Origin: Davidsoniella eucalypti | Taxonomy: Eukaryota > Ascomycota > Sordariomycetes > Microascales > Ceratocystidaceae | Assembly: GCA_004009845.1 (NCBI GenBank) | Contig: RMBW01000060.1 | Location: 62,001 to 126,000 of the forward strand | DNA: 64,000 nucleotides | Direction of reading: 5' to 3' | Part shown: positions 35,221 through 46,172 of the stretch, piece after piece | Position numbering within the stretch: position 1 is the stretch's first letter | Layout of the letters: each line of letters starts with the position of its first letter | Notes under the pieces: generated by a model | The model's database searches: none | Told to the model about the DNA's origin: nothing | The model's input: only the letters and a program-made list of their open reading frames with translations | Program-made: the position numbers and the translations under genes

Positions 35221-35683
35221 TCTCTTTTGTTATAACTTGTTCAACCTAGAATGTAGTTACTTGGCTCATGGCCTCTAAAGACCCCAAGCGTCTCTAATAT
35301 AGCCCATTGCTTCGTTCGTTCCGGACTTGATGTAACTAGTTTTTGCCTACATTTACATACAATTATCATTGTTGAGTGGCCTGTAGTGTGTCCGTGCTTT
35401 TATCTATGTACGGTGATATCGGGGTTTTTACATTGTTGCATGAGCATATAGACGTATTGAAAGTGGCTTTAGAGAAGAAGAGGAGGTGATATACAAAAAG
35501 AAGACTCAGCTCAGCCTAAGAAACAAGACATAAGTATTCGTTTACTCACTGTTTTGGATCTTATTCTCACCACCTTCTCCATCACCCTTGCATCTCTCTT
35601 TATCCACTCTTACTATCCTTGATACAGCTCTGTCAACTCTATAGTGTCACCCCTTCATCACCTTGTCTTCTCGATCTATCACC
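35221..35683 (+). promoter_or_regulatory. Conserved promoter and leader of the secreted-protein genes
   Basis: About 450 bp upstream of the ATG are almost unchanged in all four copies (ATGs at 35684, 42616, 46173 and 53910). A TATA-like GATATACAAAAAG lies at about 35489-35501, some 190 bp before the ATG. A CT-rich leader with TTCTCACCACCTTCTCCATC and the context TATCACCATGAG follow. Sequence differences in the last 130 bp split the copies into two types: copies 1 and 3 against copies 2 and 4. Confidence 0.55.
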
Positions 35684-36406
35684 ATGAGATTCTTCAGTGT
35701 CCTCGCTCTCTGTGCTCTGGCCTCCAGCACTGCTGTTCCGACCCTGCCCGTAAACCCGAGCCCTGAAACTCCTTCTGTAGATGTTCAGGAACCCATCAAT
35801 GAAGTTCCTCTAGAAGACATCACCTTCAACATCAAGACAAACGCGGTGTCTGAAGATGGTCAAGAGGAGGAGATAACTTTCAGTGCCGAGGACCACCCTC
35901 ACCTATTTTCTCGTGATAGGAACTATGATGCGGTATTTGATGTGGTATATGGAGCTAACCTTAAGCTTGTTCGTGGAAAGTCATACTACTTTAAGCTATG
36001 CAAAGTGGTCATCGCAGATTCCTCGGCCTGGCGCCCTATAACTAGCACGCTTTGCCACAACCCCGCTCTACTTGTTGGTAAGGTTGGTAGGTTCACCAAG
36101 AGGTTCAGTGGTACATACTACCAAGTCCGCCAGAGGGATAGTGATAACACCTGGTACTTGACTAAAGCCAGTTATAGTGCTAGCGACTCACAGAGGTAAG
36201 TCTGATTATATGCTAGTATCGGTTTGAGTTTGTATGACAGTATGTACTAACTTTACCTTTACAGTTTGGTTTGGGGTGGTATAACCACTTCCGATCTGAT
36301 TTCTCCTGCCAGTATTGCGGCGCTCTCCAAGACCTGGACTGCTACAGCGGGAGACTCCGATTACAACGACCTGGCCTACTACAATTGGATGGCTGAAAGA
36401 CTTTAA
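35684..36406 (+). CDS. Small secreted protein 1 (candidate effector family, type alpha)
   Basis: Exons 35684-36195 and 36265-36406, 217 residues. The intron is 69 nt with GTAAGT, TACTAAC and ACAG. The N-terminus MRFFSVLALCALASSTAVPT is a clear signal peptide. It is followed by an acidic Pro/Glu-rich segment to about residue 80, then a mature part beginning near LFSRDRNYDAVFD. Two Cys (in YYFKLCKVV and TSTLCHNPALL) could form one disulphide. The second exon encodes LVWGGITTSDLI up to the end YYNWMAERL. Secretion is predicted; the family is not one I recognise. Three paralogues lie downstream in the same orientation. The single late intron and fast-evolving middle fit fungal effector-like proteins, but there is no functional evidence. 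Confidence 0.85.
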
Positions 36407-38923
36407 AGCGCACATGGCATCTGCTTGTTCTGGACCAGCAAATCAAGTCTTCATAGCTAGAAATGTCAAGCTGTAGCACTGTGGAGTTAGAAAGGGTGCT
36501 ACACAGGCATTTCTATTAGCATTTACCATATCATATAGCCTCTGTGCTCTTCATAGTTTCGCATTTTTATCTTAGCCTAGTCTTCCAGTCAAGTTTGACC
36601 TCCCCAAGGTTTTGACTTGCGTCTGCTTGGCTCAAATCCTATTTTGCTGTTGTTTTTGGTTTTTAATATTAGATGTATGTTCTCATTTACAATCACCTGA
36701 CCCCATGATGACCTGTCGTTTTATCTATATCATTATCATGCTAGGCTTGTAAGTTGGTAAACATATATCCCGTAGACTAGAAAGTATGTATTTTATAGTG
36801 CAAGATTGGGCACTCTGCGTGCCAATCTTGTATACCATATTTGTCTACCATGACGGTTAGAGACATACAATATTGCCGCAACCCCACTCCGTGGGAGGAC
36901 ATAATCTGTAAGAGCCTAAGGTAAATCTTTGTCACAACTAGTGGAAAAGTACAGGAAATACAAAGGAAAAAGGAACTTGTAACTCAGAAGATGCAATATT
37001 GAACACTGAAAAATGGTTGGCAAGTCAACTAAAGTCATATCTAGCTACAAAAATACTACCAAAACAGGCCTAGAACCTTTTCTGTCCTTTCACCCAAATT
37101 GACATTGTAGGTAACAATTTGGACAAGATTGAAAGATTATTAGTATATTTCGTGCTGTATGACACTTCAACATGACTACATCCACCAAAAACAAGAGTCA
37201 CTCTATATACACAGAGCACCTTGCACTTCTTCACACTACAAAACTCATTCGGGACATCAATGTAAGAGAAAGTATTGCTGGCTAGACCTTAGTACACAGC
37301 CTGAGAACCTAGAATGAACATATTGGGCTTCTTAGGTCTGGCTATATAAGTAAGAACAGACATCTCTCATAGATAATCATCAATCTAGCTCTGAAGCCTC
37401 CAGTCAAAGTTTGCTATGAACTTTAGTCTGTCAGTACATCCCCATTTAATTGTTCACTCTCTCAAATTGAACTTCCACTCTTGCAATCCGGTGAAGTCAA
37501 AAATGAAAGACAACTTTAAACCACCAACAACACAATCAAACAGAGTCTATTCAGTAAGTTCTTAGGCCATCTTAAACGATAAAACTACAGGTTTTGTCTA
37601 ACACATTTGCTAGCTTACAATATGTCGTAGCTCTCTGGCACTCAGTAGTGTCTTGTAGCTTTACCTTCTTGAGTACCTAATTCCATAGCTCTAATTAAGT
37701 CTTGGTACGTCCTTCCATCATTACGTATGAGTATAATAGCATGGATTTCTGTTCTTGTGGTGTATCGATTCAAAATGGTGGTATTAGGGGCAACAAAAAC
37801 TCCATGTCAATACAAGGACTATTTTTGTGACTTGAATTTTTGTAGATTCTTGTATTGCCTTTGCGGTCTTTCTCAACAATACTAGGAAGAACATAACTTG
37901 TAAGAATCAGAGTGTTTTGAATTGGGTTGGTCTCGTTGTGCAACATTTCGTTTATGTCGGGAATTAGAAGTTTGATATTACAATAGAAATTGGCCATCAA
38001 AAGAATCAAGGTGGTACTTAGCCCCTTAAAATATTATGTACTCCTCACTTAGTCTCCAAAAGGTGACAGCTGGCAAAGTGCCATATATTCTTTATTTCTT
38101 GTGTACTACCATTTTCAATCGAGATATGAAGATAGTTTTTGTTTCAATTTTTCATATATACAGAATAACACATTTACATCTCCTCTGTGGGTGTTGAATA
38201 TATTTTGAAAGCTTTTGGTATATACATATTTGAACAATTGCTTTATCATTGCAAATTCTATTTTTAGATTGGAAATTCTTTACACATCTAACACTTACAT
38301 TTTCATAGCTCTATAGCTCCATACTAGACCTAATTCAGGCTGTGATGACTTTCTACCCGACAATTCAACTATAAAGACAAATCTTCATCATGACAGACAA
38401 TTTTTAGTATGGTATATATCAAGATTGTCGCAGCAGAGACAAGATGGCAATTATGCATGTTAGCCTTGATTGCTGAGCCTGATCGAATATGGCTTTTCGT
38501 TTATTCTTTTGAAAGATAACATCAAGTGTAGAGACGGGGTAAGGAGTCAAATGCGACCAAAATTATTGCTCATCAATATCTGAAGATTACTTTTCAAACT
38601 CTCCTAAGGACCCAAGTCTATATTAAGAAAAGTCCGCATATAGCAACTCTTCATATATTCTACTCTAGATGGCTGTGACAGCTGTACCAATCAGTACTTG
38701 AGAGTCTATTTTATCAAGTTAGCAACTTGTTGAATGAGGAAAGAAAAACTGCTGGGTATTGGAGATACTTACAAGTGTATAGATAAATACCATATGTGCT
38801 CTAAATGATTAGAGAGTTCTATGGCCAATACAATCAAGCCAAACAAGCTTTAAGGTAGCAGGTCCTTGTGGCCCTCAATGGTTAGAAATATATTAATAAA
38901 ACTGTAAAGAAACTTGCAAAACC
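36407..38923. other. Non-coding stretch between secreted-protein gene 1 and PYM copy 1
   Basis: It includes the empty LINE-4 target TCATGCTAGGCTTG (36736-36749), and about 1.7 kb (about 36815-38515) not found in units 2 or 3. A short inverted repeat (CAAGATTGG/CCAATCTTG) marks the left edge of this extra DNA. It is AT-rich, and I see no gene in it. Confidence 0.5.
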
Positions 38924-39832
38924 TCAAGTTTCCATACTTCTATCTGTCTTTTCCTCCTCCATTGCTTTATTTTGCTCCTCCTCATGAAAGCCCAGCTTGG
39001 CCAACTCGCTCACCAGCTCATCAATCTTGATAACCTTGGCCAATTGTTCTGGCAACAGTGCCTTTGTATCGCCCTTATTCTTCAGGTCACGCGCCTGCTT
39101 GAGCTTCTTCTTAAGCGCCCGAGCCTTTTTCTCGCGCTTGACCTCTGGATCTTTCTCAACAACCGGAACTGCACCATCTGGAGCTTTGTCAGACTCCATG
39201 GGCTCCGCAGGCTTGAGTGGTGAGGGCACAGGCTTTCGAGAAGAGGTGGTAGAAGGTGGGCAAGACATTCTCCAAGACGGTTTCTCCATGAATTCGGGTG
39301 TGGAGCTAATTTGAGCACATGTAGCCGAAGACACATTAGATGTAGCCGAAGACACATTAGATGTAGCCGAAGACACATTAGATGTAGAACTCTGCGCTGT
39401 TGCGCTCCGCCAATATCCTGTCTCTTTGATGTCAACCACGCCATTTCTCGCTCTTCCTCCCATATCCTGCTTTAGCGAGACACCTCCATCCGGCTCTCCC
39501 ACCGTCGACCAAAACCTAGAAGCGCCCGCAGTTGTCGAGCTTGACGACCGATCTGGCAAGGTTGTTTTTGAAGGAGGTGCTGTTCTCAATGGAGTCAGTG
39601 ATGGTGGTACGACTACGACGGCCGGTTCTGATCCGGGCGGGCCAGATGTGCGTGGAGATGCTCTCGCGCTACGGACACGATACCGCTCAATGTCTTCAGC
39701 GGGGTGGAAACCAGGCCGAATTCGGATTGCTCTGCGCGTAGTTCCATCGGCACGGGTCGATTCTGGAATCACACGCTGACCACTATTGTCAGTTATGATT
39801 CCGGCGGTGGTTGGCTGGCTAGGTAACACCAT
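38924..39832 (-). CDS. PYM/WIBG-like protein, copy 1 (Mago-Y14 partner)
   Basis: Single exon, 302 residues, ATG at 39832. Residues about 9-50 (AGIITDNSGQRVIPESTRAD, then RAIRIRPGF and EDIERYR) match the Mago-binding N-terminus of PYM. In animals PYM binds the exon-junction-complex core Mago-Y14 and the small ribosomal subunit and helps dismantle the complex during translation. The C-terminus has the matching basic helix (KKARALKKKLKQARDLKNKG) and an acidic end. In between is a Pro/Ser/Thr-rich linker with a 7-residue repeat (SNVSSAT) present three times. It lies opposite to, and about 2.5 kb beyond, the secreted-protein gene. Two further copies follow at 48452 and 55961. Confidence 0.85.
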   Translation of the reverse strand: MVLPSQPTTAGIITDNSGQRVIPESTRADGTTRRAIRIRPGFHPAEDIERYRVRSARASPRTSGPPGSEPAVVVVPPSLTPLRTAPPSKTTLPDRSSSSTTAGASRFWSTVGEPDGGVSLKQDMGGRARNGVVDIKETGYWRSATAQSSTSNVSSATSNVSSATSNVSSATCAQISSTPEFMEKPSWRMSCPPSTTSSRKPVPSPLKPAEPMESDKAPDGAVPVVEKDPEVKREKKARALKKKLKQARDLKNKGDTKALLPEQLAKVIKIDELVSELAKLGFHEEEQNKAMEEEKTDRSMET

Positions 39833-40324
39833 TCTATGGTAGGGACTTGTTCCAGTTCCTATAAGAGTTTTAAATGTCGGTCTTCTACTCTAGAAGTTGG
39901 ATTGGGAGTTCTGTTCAGGAGAGTTGTGTATAGAGTAGAATACTTGAAGATAGAAGGAAAAAAGGATGAGGCTGACACCGTTAACAAAGTATTTTGTATT
40001 GATCAACTTTTGAGATTTCAACTCAGTTATCGTCAAATCCAACTTGTGCAGATTTCTTGGAGTAAAGCTTTCCTTTAGATGAAAAAAAGCCATGAGTTGT
40101 TGGAATGTTGGTATGAGATCAAAAAGAGGCAACTTTCAAAAATGTATGAGCTTTGGCTTTAGCAAAAACACATGGAATCTCTCTAGACAAAAATAATATG
40201 TAGGTTCCAATTATAGAAAAAAGGATACGGCAAATAGGCCTGAGTTCTATAAACCCTAATTCCACTCTGTTTCATAGATCAAGACCCTTTCATAAAGAGA
40301 GACAAAATTGGGTTTGTTGCGCTG

Positions 40325-40366
40325 ACGGTGGGTGACCACGTGGGAATACCGGGTGTTGTATGTTTT
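40325..40366 (+). rRNA. 5S rRNA 3' fragment at the unit 1/unit 2 junction
   Basis: ACGGTGGGTGACCACGTGGG through GTGTTGTATGTTTTT repeats bases 33011-33052 of the 5S gene. It is fused directly to the PYM upstream region. The 5' two thirds of the gene are missing, so this is a relic marking the duplication breakpoint. Confidence 0.8.
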
Positions 40367-41074
40367 TGGTAGTTTTGGTTACATTCCTTTTTTTTTCTTT
40401 CTGATATTTTGACAGCATGAGAATCAAATCATTGCAGACCAGCGTATGAAAACTATAAAAGCATTGGAGTCTTGTGTTGAGAGTTTTAGGCCGCGGTGTC
40501 AAGTTCGTGGAGGAAAGAAAGCGACCCGGACGTCCGGATGACCGCCCGGAGCTGGCCGGAAGATGACGACAGCGGACCGTTTCCGCCCGGAACAGGCCAC
40601 TTTATTTCTGTGAAGAATGAGTGTAGATGGACATACACCGTAATATGGCCTTCTTTTATTTGCTCTTTTTCTTCTTTTTTGCATCAGCACATCATGTATC
40701 TTGAATAGATCTCGTTGGTAGAAATTATAGACATTTTTGTCAATGTTGATTTAGATTTATGTTATACTAGCCAAGATTTCCTATTTTTCCAGCCGGCCTT
40801 CCCTAGATAGTCAATGCTATTGGTGGTCAAGTAAAAAGCTTAGGGCAATACAATTGTTTTGGTAGGAATAGAAAAATATTACAGCATTGCGGCAAAATCA
40901 CGCTCATATCATATTATGATCAAAGCTTAAGCCTCGTTGAACCCGACGGGGGGGAGCACAAGGCCAAGCATTCTAAATTGTCACATTGTACTAGGTAAAG
41001 CAAGTAAAGTGGCGTAGTTATAGTCGGGTTTTATGACTATATATTGCTGTTACTCTACATATGCGGGCTGCTGT

Positions 41075-41705
41075 CAACCCTCGGGGGGGTACCTTTAAGT
41101 TCGAGTACCTCCCCCTCCGTCCAAAGACGAATTTTTTCCCTTCGTCGTGGGTTTTAAGAGCGACCAGCACATATCCCCAATGCTGCTGTCCATTCTCGTT
41201 TTCTTTTTCGACACTTGTCGACTTCGAAGCACCGTTTCGTGAGGCCTTGAGCCCGATTTCCCCTCTCGAGGGATGTTCTCACCAGCGACCGACCCCGCAC
41301 CTTTTCGATCGTTGGTCTCCCGAGTCTATCCACTCACCTCAGGGAGCCACACTCACACACGGCGGGCAGCCTTTTGAAGGTTCCGGATGCCCGACCCCGC
41401 GGCACGGGAATCTTGTCGCTGTTGCTTCATCCATAGCACCCGACTCGATTACGCCAAATTTTTCATTCTTACGGCCACGATCACTAGCCTCTTGGAGGCT
41501 CACTGAATAGTGGGGATGGTAGCTCCACTTTGGTTTTGTGGATCTGTCTATTGGGGAATAGTTTTGTGGCACTGGTTTTTTTTTCTTCTTTTTTTTTCTT
41601 TGTTGCTCATAGTGGAGGCATGGACCACTAGTTCTTTGGGGCTAGGGGACGGACGGTTCCGCACATACAAAGCTATTGAGTTTGTCAAGCGGAAGACGTT
41701 AAATT
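41075..41705 (+). mobile_element. Non-autonomous retroelement C (3' end lost)
   Basis: It starts after ATGCGGGCTGCTGT (41061-41074), as element B does, and shares the same head and body. Its LINE-2-type tail stops at GGAAGACGTTAAATTA and joins ATTTTCCGTCAAGTTTTG, a sequence found at 51559 in unit 3. The 3' target copy and part of the spacer are deleted. It is a duplicate of the element B insertion rather than an independent one. Confidence 0.75.
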
Positions 41706-42615
41706 ATTTTCCGTCAAGTTTTGTATTAATTATTTTGGTAAATATCCATATCTTTTGGTCTACCTAAAGAAAATAGTCATGCTAAGCCCTTTCTATTGTA
41801 AATTCTTGGTATCTACTATTTATTTAGTGACTTCCCAGTTTCGGTTGTTAAATAAGGTTGGTGTGGTCTAGAACCAACATTCTATTCTTGTATTGTCTAA
41901 GTGTCCCTTTTTTGATAAGTTTCATTCACAGTCAATATAAGGTAGTAAAATCAACACAAGATCTATCCAACAACCAATTTGCATCTCTTTGAACTACTAC
42001 TCTTTATCAATGAATCTAAATACTGCAAACCTACCAGATCCTAAACTATGTATAATTTCTGGGTTAAGCCCGGTGAACTCCGGAGATGGATCTGATGTTT
42101 ATGGGTTGACTTTTCCAAGTGCTTGGGGTGATCAGCAAGGGCCATATCTAGTTATATTTCTTTTGTTAAAACTTGTTCAACCTAGAATGTAGTTACTTGG
42201 CTCATGGCCTCTAAAGACCCCAAGCGTCTCTAATATAGCCCATTGCTTCGTTCATTCCGGACTTGGTGTAACTAGTTTTTGCCTACAGTTACAATTATCC
42301 TTGTTGAGTGGCCTGTAGTGTGTCCGTGCTTTTATCTATGTACGGTGATATCGGGGTTTTTACATTGTTGCATGAGCATATAGACATATTGAAAGTGGCT
42401 TTAGAGAAGAAGAGGAGGTGATATACAAAAAGAAGACTCAGCTCAGCCTAAGAAACAAGACATAAGTATTCGTTTACTCACTGTTTCGGATCTTATTCTC
42501 ACCACCTTCTCCATCACCCTCACCTCTCTCTCTCTCCACTCTTACTATCCTTGATACAGCTCTGCCAAATCTATAGTATCATCCTTTCATCACCTTATCT
42601 TCTCGCTCTATCACC

Positions 42616-43383
42616 ATGAGATTCTTCAGTGTCCTCGCTCTCTGTGCTCTAGCCTCCAGCGCTGCTGTTCCGACGGCACCCGTGAACCCGAGCCTTGAAA
42701 ATCTTTCTGTAGATGTTCAGGAGCGCTCCAATGAAGTTCCTATTGAAGACATCACCTTCAACATCAAGACAAACGCGGTGTCTGAAGATGGTCAAGAGGA
42801 GGAGATAACTTTCAGTGCCGAGGACCACCCTCACCTATTTTCTCGTGACAGGAACTATGATGCGGTATTTGATGTGGTAGATGGAGCTAACCTTAAGCTT
42901 GTTCATGGAAAGTCATACTACTTTAAGCTATGCAAAGTGGTCACCACAGAGTTCTCGGCCTGGCGCCCTATAACTAGCACGCTTTGCAACAACCCCGCTC
43001 TACTTGTTGGTACGGTTGGTAGATTCACCAAGACCTTCACTGGTACATACTACCAAGTCCGCCAGAGGGGTAGTGATAACACCTGGTACTGGACTAAAGC
43101 CAGTTATAGTGATAACACCTGGTACTGGACTAAAGACAGTTATAGTGCTAGCGACTCACAGAGGTAAGTCTGATTATATGCTAGTATCGGTTTGAGTTTG
43201 TATGACAGTATGTACTAACTTTACCTTTACAGTTTGTTTTGGGGTGGTATAACCACTTCCGATCGGATTTCTTCTGCCAGTATTGAGGCGCTCTCCAACA
43301 CCTGGATTGCCACAGCTGGAGACAAACTTGACTCCAATTACAACGACCTGGCCTACTACCTTTGGATGACTGAAAGACTTTAA
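42616..43383 (+). CDS. Small secreted protein 2 (type beta)
   Basis: Exons 42616-43163 and 43233-43383, 232 residues. The 69-nt intron is identical to that of copy 1. Signal peptide MRFFSVLALCALASSAAVPT. It is the longest copy because 33 bp at about 43075-43140 are duplicated, giving SDNTWYWTKASY then SDNTWYWTKDSY near the end of exon 1. Two Cys are kept (KLCKVV, TLCNNPALL). The protein ends YYLWMTERL. The promoter and N-terminal variants (VNPSLENLSVDVQER) group it with copy 4. Its downstream flank is replaced from 43491 by a LINE fragment on the opposite strand. Confidence 0.85.
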
Positions 43384-43490
43384 AGCGTACATGGCATCTG
43401 CTTGTTTTTGGACCAGCGAATCAAGTTTTCATAGCTAGCAATGTCAAGCTGTAGCACCGTGGAGTTAGAAAGGGTGTTACACAGGCATTT

Positions 43491-43964
43491 TCCACTATCC
43501 CACAAGTGTGAATGTGTGTTCCAGTCACCGCACAAAATTGCCTTCTGCCCTCGCACGATTTCCTGCGCCTTCAAAGCAGCTACCCAGCGTTGATCATCGC
43601 CCGGGTTTGGGTTGTATACGTTAGCTATCATAACCCCGTTGCCTAGGCGAACTACTACCATGTCACGATGGCCTACATTATCAGCCGTCATGACCTGCTC
43701 CGAGATCAAGCCCTTTCTAGCATGGGTAATTGTCCTAGGACGCTCCAACCACTTTGCACATGGTGCATATGTCCGATAGTAGTCTATCGGAGCCGTCTGT
43801 GCATCCTCCAGGTTCCTCCGAATAAAGGGTTCCTGGATGCAAACTACGTCCACTTCCATTGCTTTTGCCGTCTGTAAAGCGGCAATGTGGTTGTCGTAAC
43901 CACCATGAGCATTGAGTTGGAAAATCTTCAGCCCATTGATTGTTCTTGTGTTTGTATCACACAT
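43491..43964 (-). pseudogene. LINE-3 ORF2 N-terminal fragment (endonuclease)
   Basis: It starts at an ATG at 43964. The protein has the opening strand KIFQLNAHGG, the metal-binding Glu in VCIQEPFI, and GDWNTHSHLWDS, all of the apurinic-type endonuclease of non-LTR retrotransposons. The element is cut at about 43490, where secreted-protein 2 flanking DNA begins, so RT and RNase H are absent. Upstream of the ATG (43965-43998) is a short 5' UTR, bounded by AAGGTCCCGGTCGA (43999-44012). That is the same target motif that flanks LINE-2 near 28280. Confidence 0.8.
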
Positions 43965-44022
43965 TAATTATCGCTGGGTTTGGGACGGTTGCTGCGCCAA
44001 GGTCCCGGTCGACTTTCGGCTT

Positions 44023-44033
44023 ACGACCATAGC
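44023..44033 (+). rRNA. 5S rRNA 5' sliver in front of element D
   Basis: ACGACCATAGC, part of the 5S start, immediately precedes element D, as it precedes element A at 32181-32192. It is too short to be functional and is taken as a target-site remnant. Confidence 0.6.
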
Positions 44034-44929
44034 AACCTTCCCTCCTACAACCCTCGGGGGGGTACCTTTGAGTTCGAGTACCTCCCCCTCCGTCCAAAGA
44101 CGAATTTTTCCCCTTCGTCGTGGGTTTTAAGAGCGACCAGCACATATCCCCAATGCTACTGTCCATTCTCGTTTTCTATTTCGTCACTTGTCGACTTCGA
44201 AGCACCGTTTCGTGAGGCCTTGAGCCCGATTTCCCCTCTCGAGGGATGTTCTCACCAGCGACCGACCCCGCACCTTTTTGATCATTGGTCTCCCGAGTCT
44301 ATCCACTCACCTCAGGGAGCCACACTCACACACGGCGGGCAGCCTTTTGAAGGTTCCGGATGCCCGACCCCGCGGCACGGGAATCTTGTCGCTGTGCTTC
44401 ATCCATAGCACCCGACTCGATTACGCCAAATTTTTCATTCTTACGGCCACGATCACCAGCCTCTTGGAGTCTCACTGAATAGTGGGGATGGTAGCTCCAC
44501 TTAGGAGTTGGTTTTGTGGATCTGTCTTTTGGGGAATAGTTTTGTGGATGCACTGTTTTTATCTTTATTCTTTATATTTTTTTTGTTGCTCATAGTGGAG
44601 GTATGGGCCACTAGTTCTTTGGGGCTAGGGGACGGTCTCGTCCCGCACATACAAAGCTATTGAGTTTGTCAAGCGGAAGACGTTAAATGCTTTCTTTTGA
44701 TGATTCTACAGCTGTGACAAGGTTTTTTTTCTTTTTTTTTTTTTTTTTTCGCTCTTCTTGTTTCCTCTATATTGCTTTTACTTCTTCTTTCTACTATTTC
44801 CTCTACTATTACCTTTCTTTGCTTTGCACTTATCGCTACATTTTAAACTAGTTTTTACACTTTAAAATTGCCAAAACAACTTTAATATACAGGCACAATG
44901 TTAAATATAATTAAATTAAATCAAATCAA
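44034..44929 (+). mobile_element. Non-autonomous retroelement D, chimeric flanks
   Basis: The 5' end begins AACCTTCCCTCCTACAACCC after a 5S sliver, exactly as element A does. The 3' end carries the LINE-2-type tail and is followed by ATGCGGGCCGCTGT (44930-44943), the target of elements B and E. Within the tail, about 44699-44900 is replaced by unrelated DNA with a long pyrimidine tract (about 44726-44840), bordered by GTTAAAT on both sides. The mixed flanks indicate recombination between copies. Confidence 0.8.
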
Positions 44930-46172
44930 ATGCGGGCCGCTGTTTGAATTTGAATTTGTTAGCGGGGGAGTTGGGTCAATAAAATAGGACACGGCTCCCA
45001 CCCAATCACCTTAAATGCGCACCAAAGAACTCGAACTAGGCCCGGCCTGCCAGGGTGCGAGATTCTTCGTAGTGGCCAAGCAGCTGCGAGTCACCGGAAC
45101 TCCAGGATCTCGGGCTGAGAGGTAAAAGCAGGGCCAGAGTGAACATGTGCCAATATTCTGTATCAAGATCTCTTCCCGGTACATAGTTTGGCCCTTGTGA
45201 GGGAGTGAGAATAGTAGTCCAATCTACTTTCTTCACAGTTCTACATTTTAGCAAAAATGACTATGTTTTTATTGTTATTTTCCCTTGAGTTTTGTTTTGG
45301 GGTTTTTGTACATATCTACATCCTTTAGTCCAGCTAAAGAGAATAGTTATGCTAAGCCCTTGCTATTGTAAATTCTTGATATCTACTAGTTATTCAGTGC
45401 TCTTTCTTCTTCCCAGTTTCGGTTGTTAAATAAGGTTGGTCTTGTCTAGAACCACATTCTATTATTGTATTGTCTAAGTGATCCTTTTCTGATCTTCGTC
45501 ATTCCAGGGTATCACAGTCAACACAAGATCTATCCAATGTCCAATCTGCATCTCTTTGAACTGTTGCTTCTTATCAATACCACTGAGTACTGCCAACCTA
45601 CCAGATCCTAAACTATGTATAATTTCTGGGTTAAGCTCGGTGAACTCCGAAGATGGATCAGATGTTTATGGGTTGACCTTTCCAAGTGCTTGGGGTGATC
45701 ATATCTAGTTATGTCTCTTTTGTTATAACTTGTTCAACCTAGAATGTAGTTATTTGGCTCATGGCCTCTAAAGACCCCAAGCGTCTCTAATATAGCCCAT
45801 TGCTTCGTTCATTCCGGACTTGGTGTAACTAGTTTTTGCCTACAGTTACAATTATCCTTGTTGAGTGGCCTGTAGTGTGTCCGTGCTTTTATCTATGTAC
45901 GGTGATATCGGGGTTTTTACATTGTTGCATGAGCATATAGACATATTGAAAGTGGCTTTAGAGAAGAAGAGGAGGTGATATACAAAAAGAAGACTCAGCT
46001 CAGCCTAAGAAACAAGACATAAGTATTCGTTTACTCACTGTTTTGGATCTTATTCTCACCACCTTCTCCATCACCCTTGCATCTCTCTTTATCCACTCTT
46101 ACTATCCTTGATACAGCTCTGTCAACTCTATAGTGTCACCCCTTCATCACCTTGTCTTCTCGATCTATCACC

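Larger units (their letters stand above)
33013..40324 (+). repeat. Segmental repeat unit 1
   Basis: First of three head-to-tail units. Order: 5S 3' part, a spacer of about 700 bp, element B, a spacer, secreted-protein gene 1, the PYM-like gene (opposite strand) and its upstream region. Compared with units 2 and 3 it lacks the LINE-4 insertion (empty site 36736-36749) and has about 1.7 kb of extra sequence at about 36815-38515. The right boundary is where a second 5S fragment begins abruptly. Confidence 0.8.

Noticed and set aside
39300..39390. Direct repeats in the PYM gene considered as a CRISPR-like array
   Set aside because: The repeats are contiguous, in frame and have no spacers; this is a coding minisatellite in a eukaryotic gene.
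41061..41510. Open frame of 149 codons in retroelement C, partly preserved in B and D
   Set aside because: It spans the target duplication and the hairpin, and breaks or shifts in the other copies, so it is more likely a by-product of a conserved RNA body than a gene.
43380..43490. Continuation of the LINE-3 reading frame beyond 43490
   Set aside because: That part is antisense of the conserved downstream flank of the secreted-protein genes and is open only by chance.
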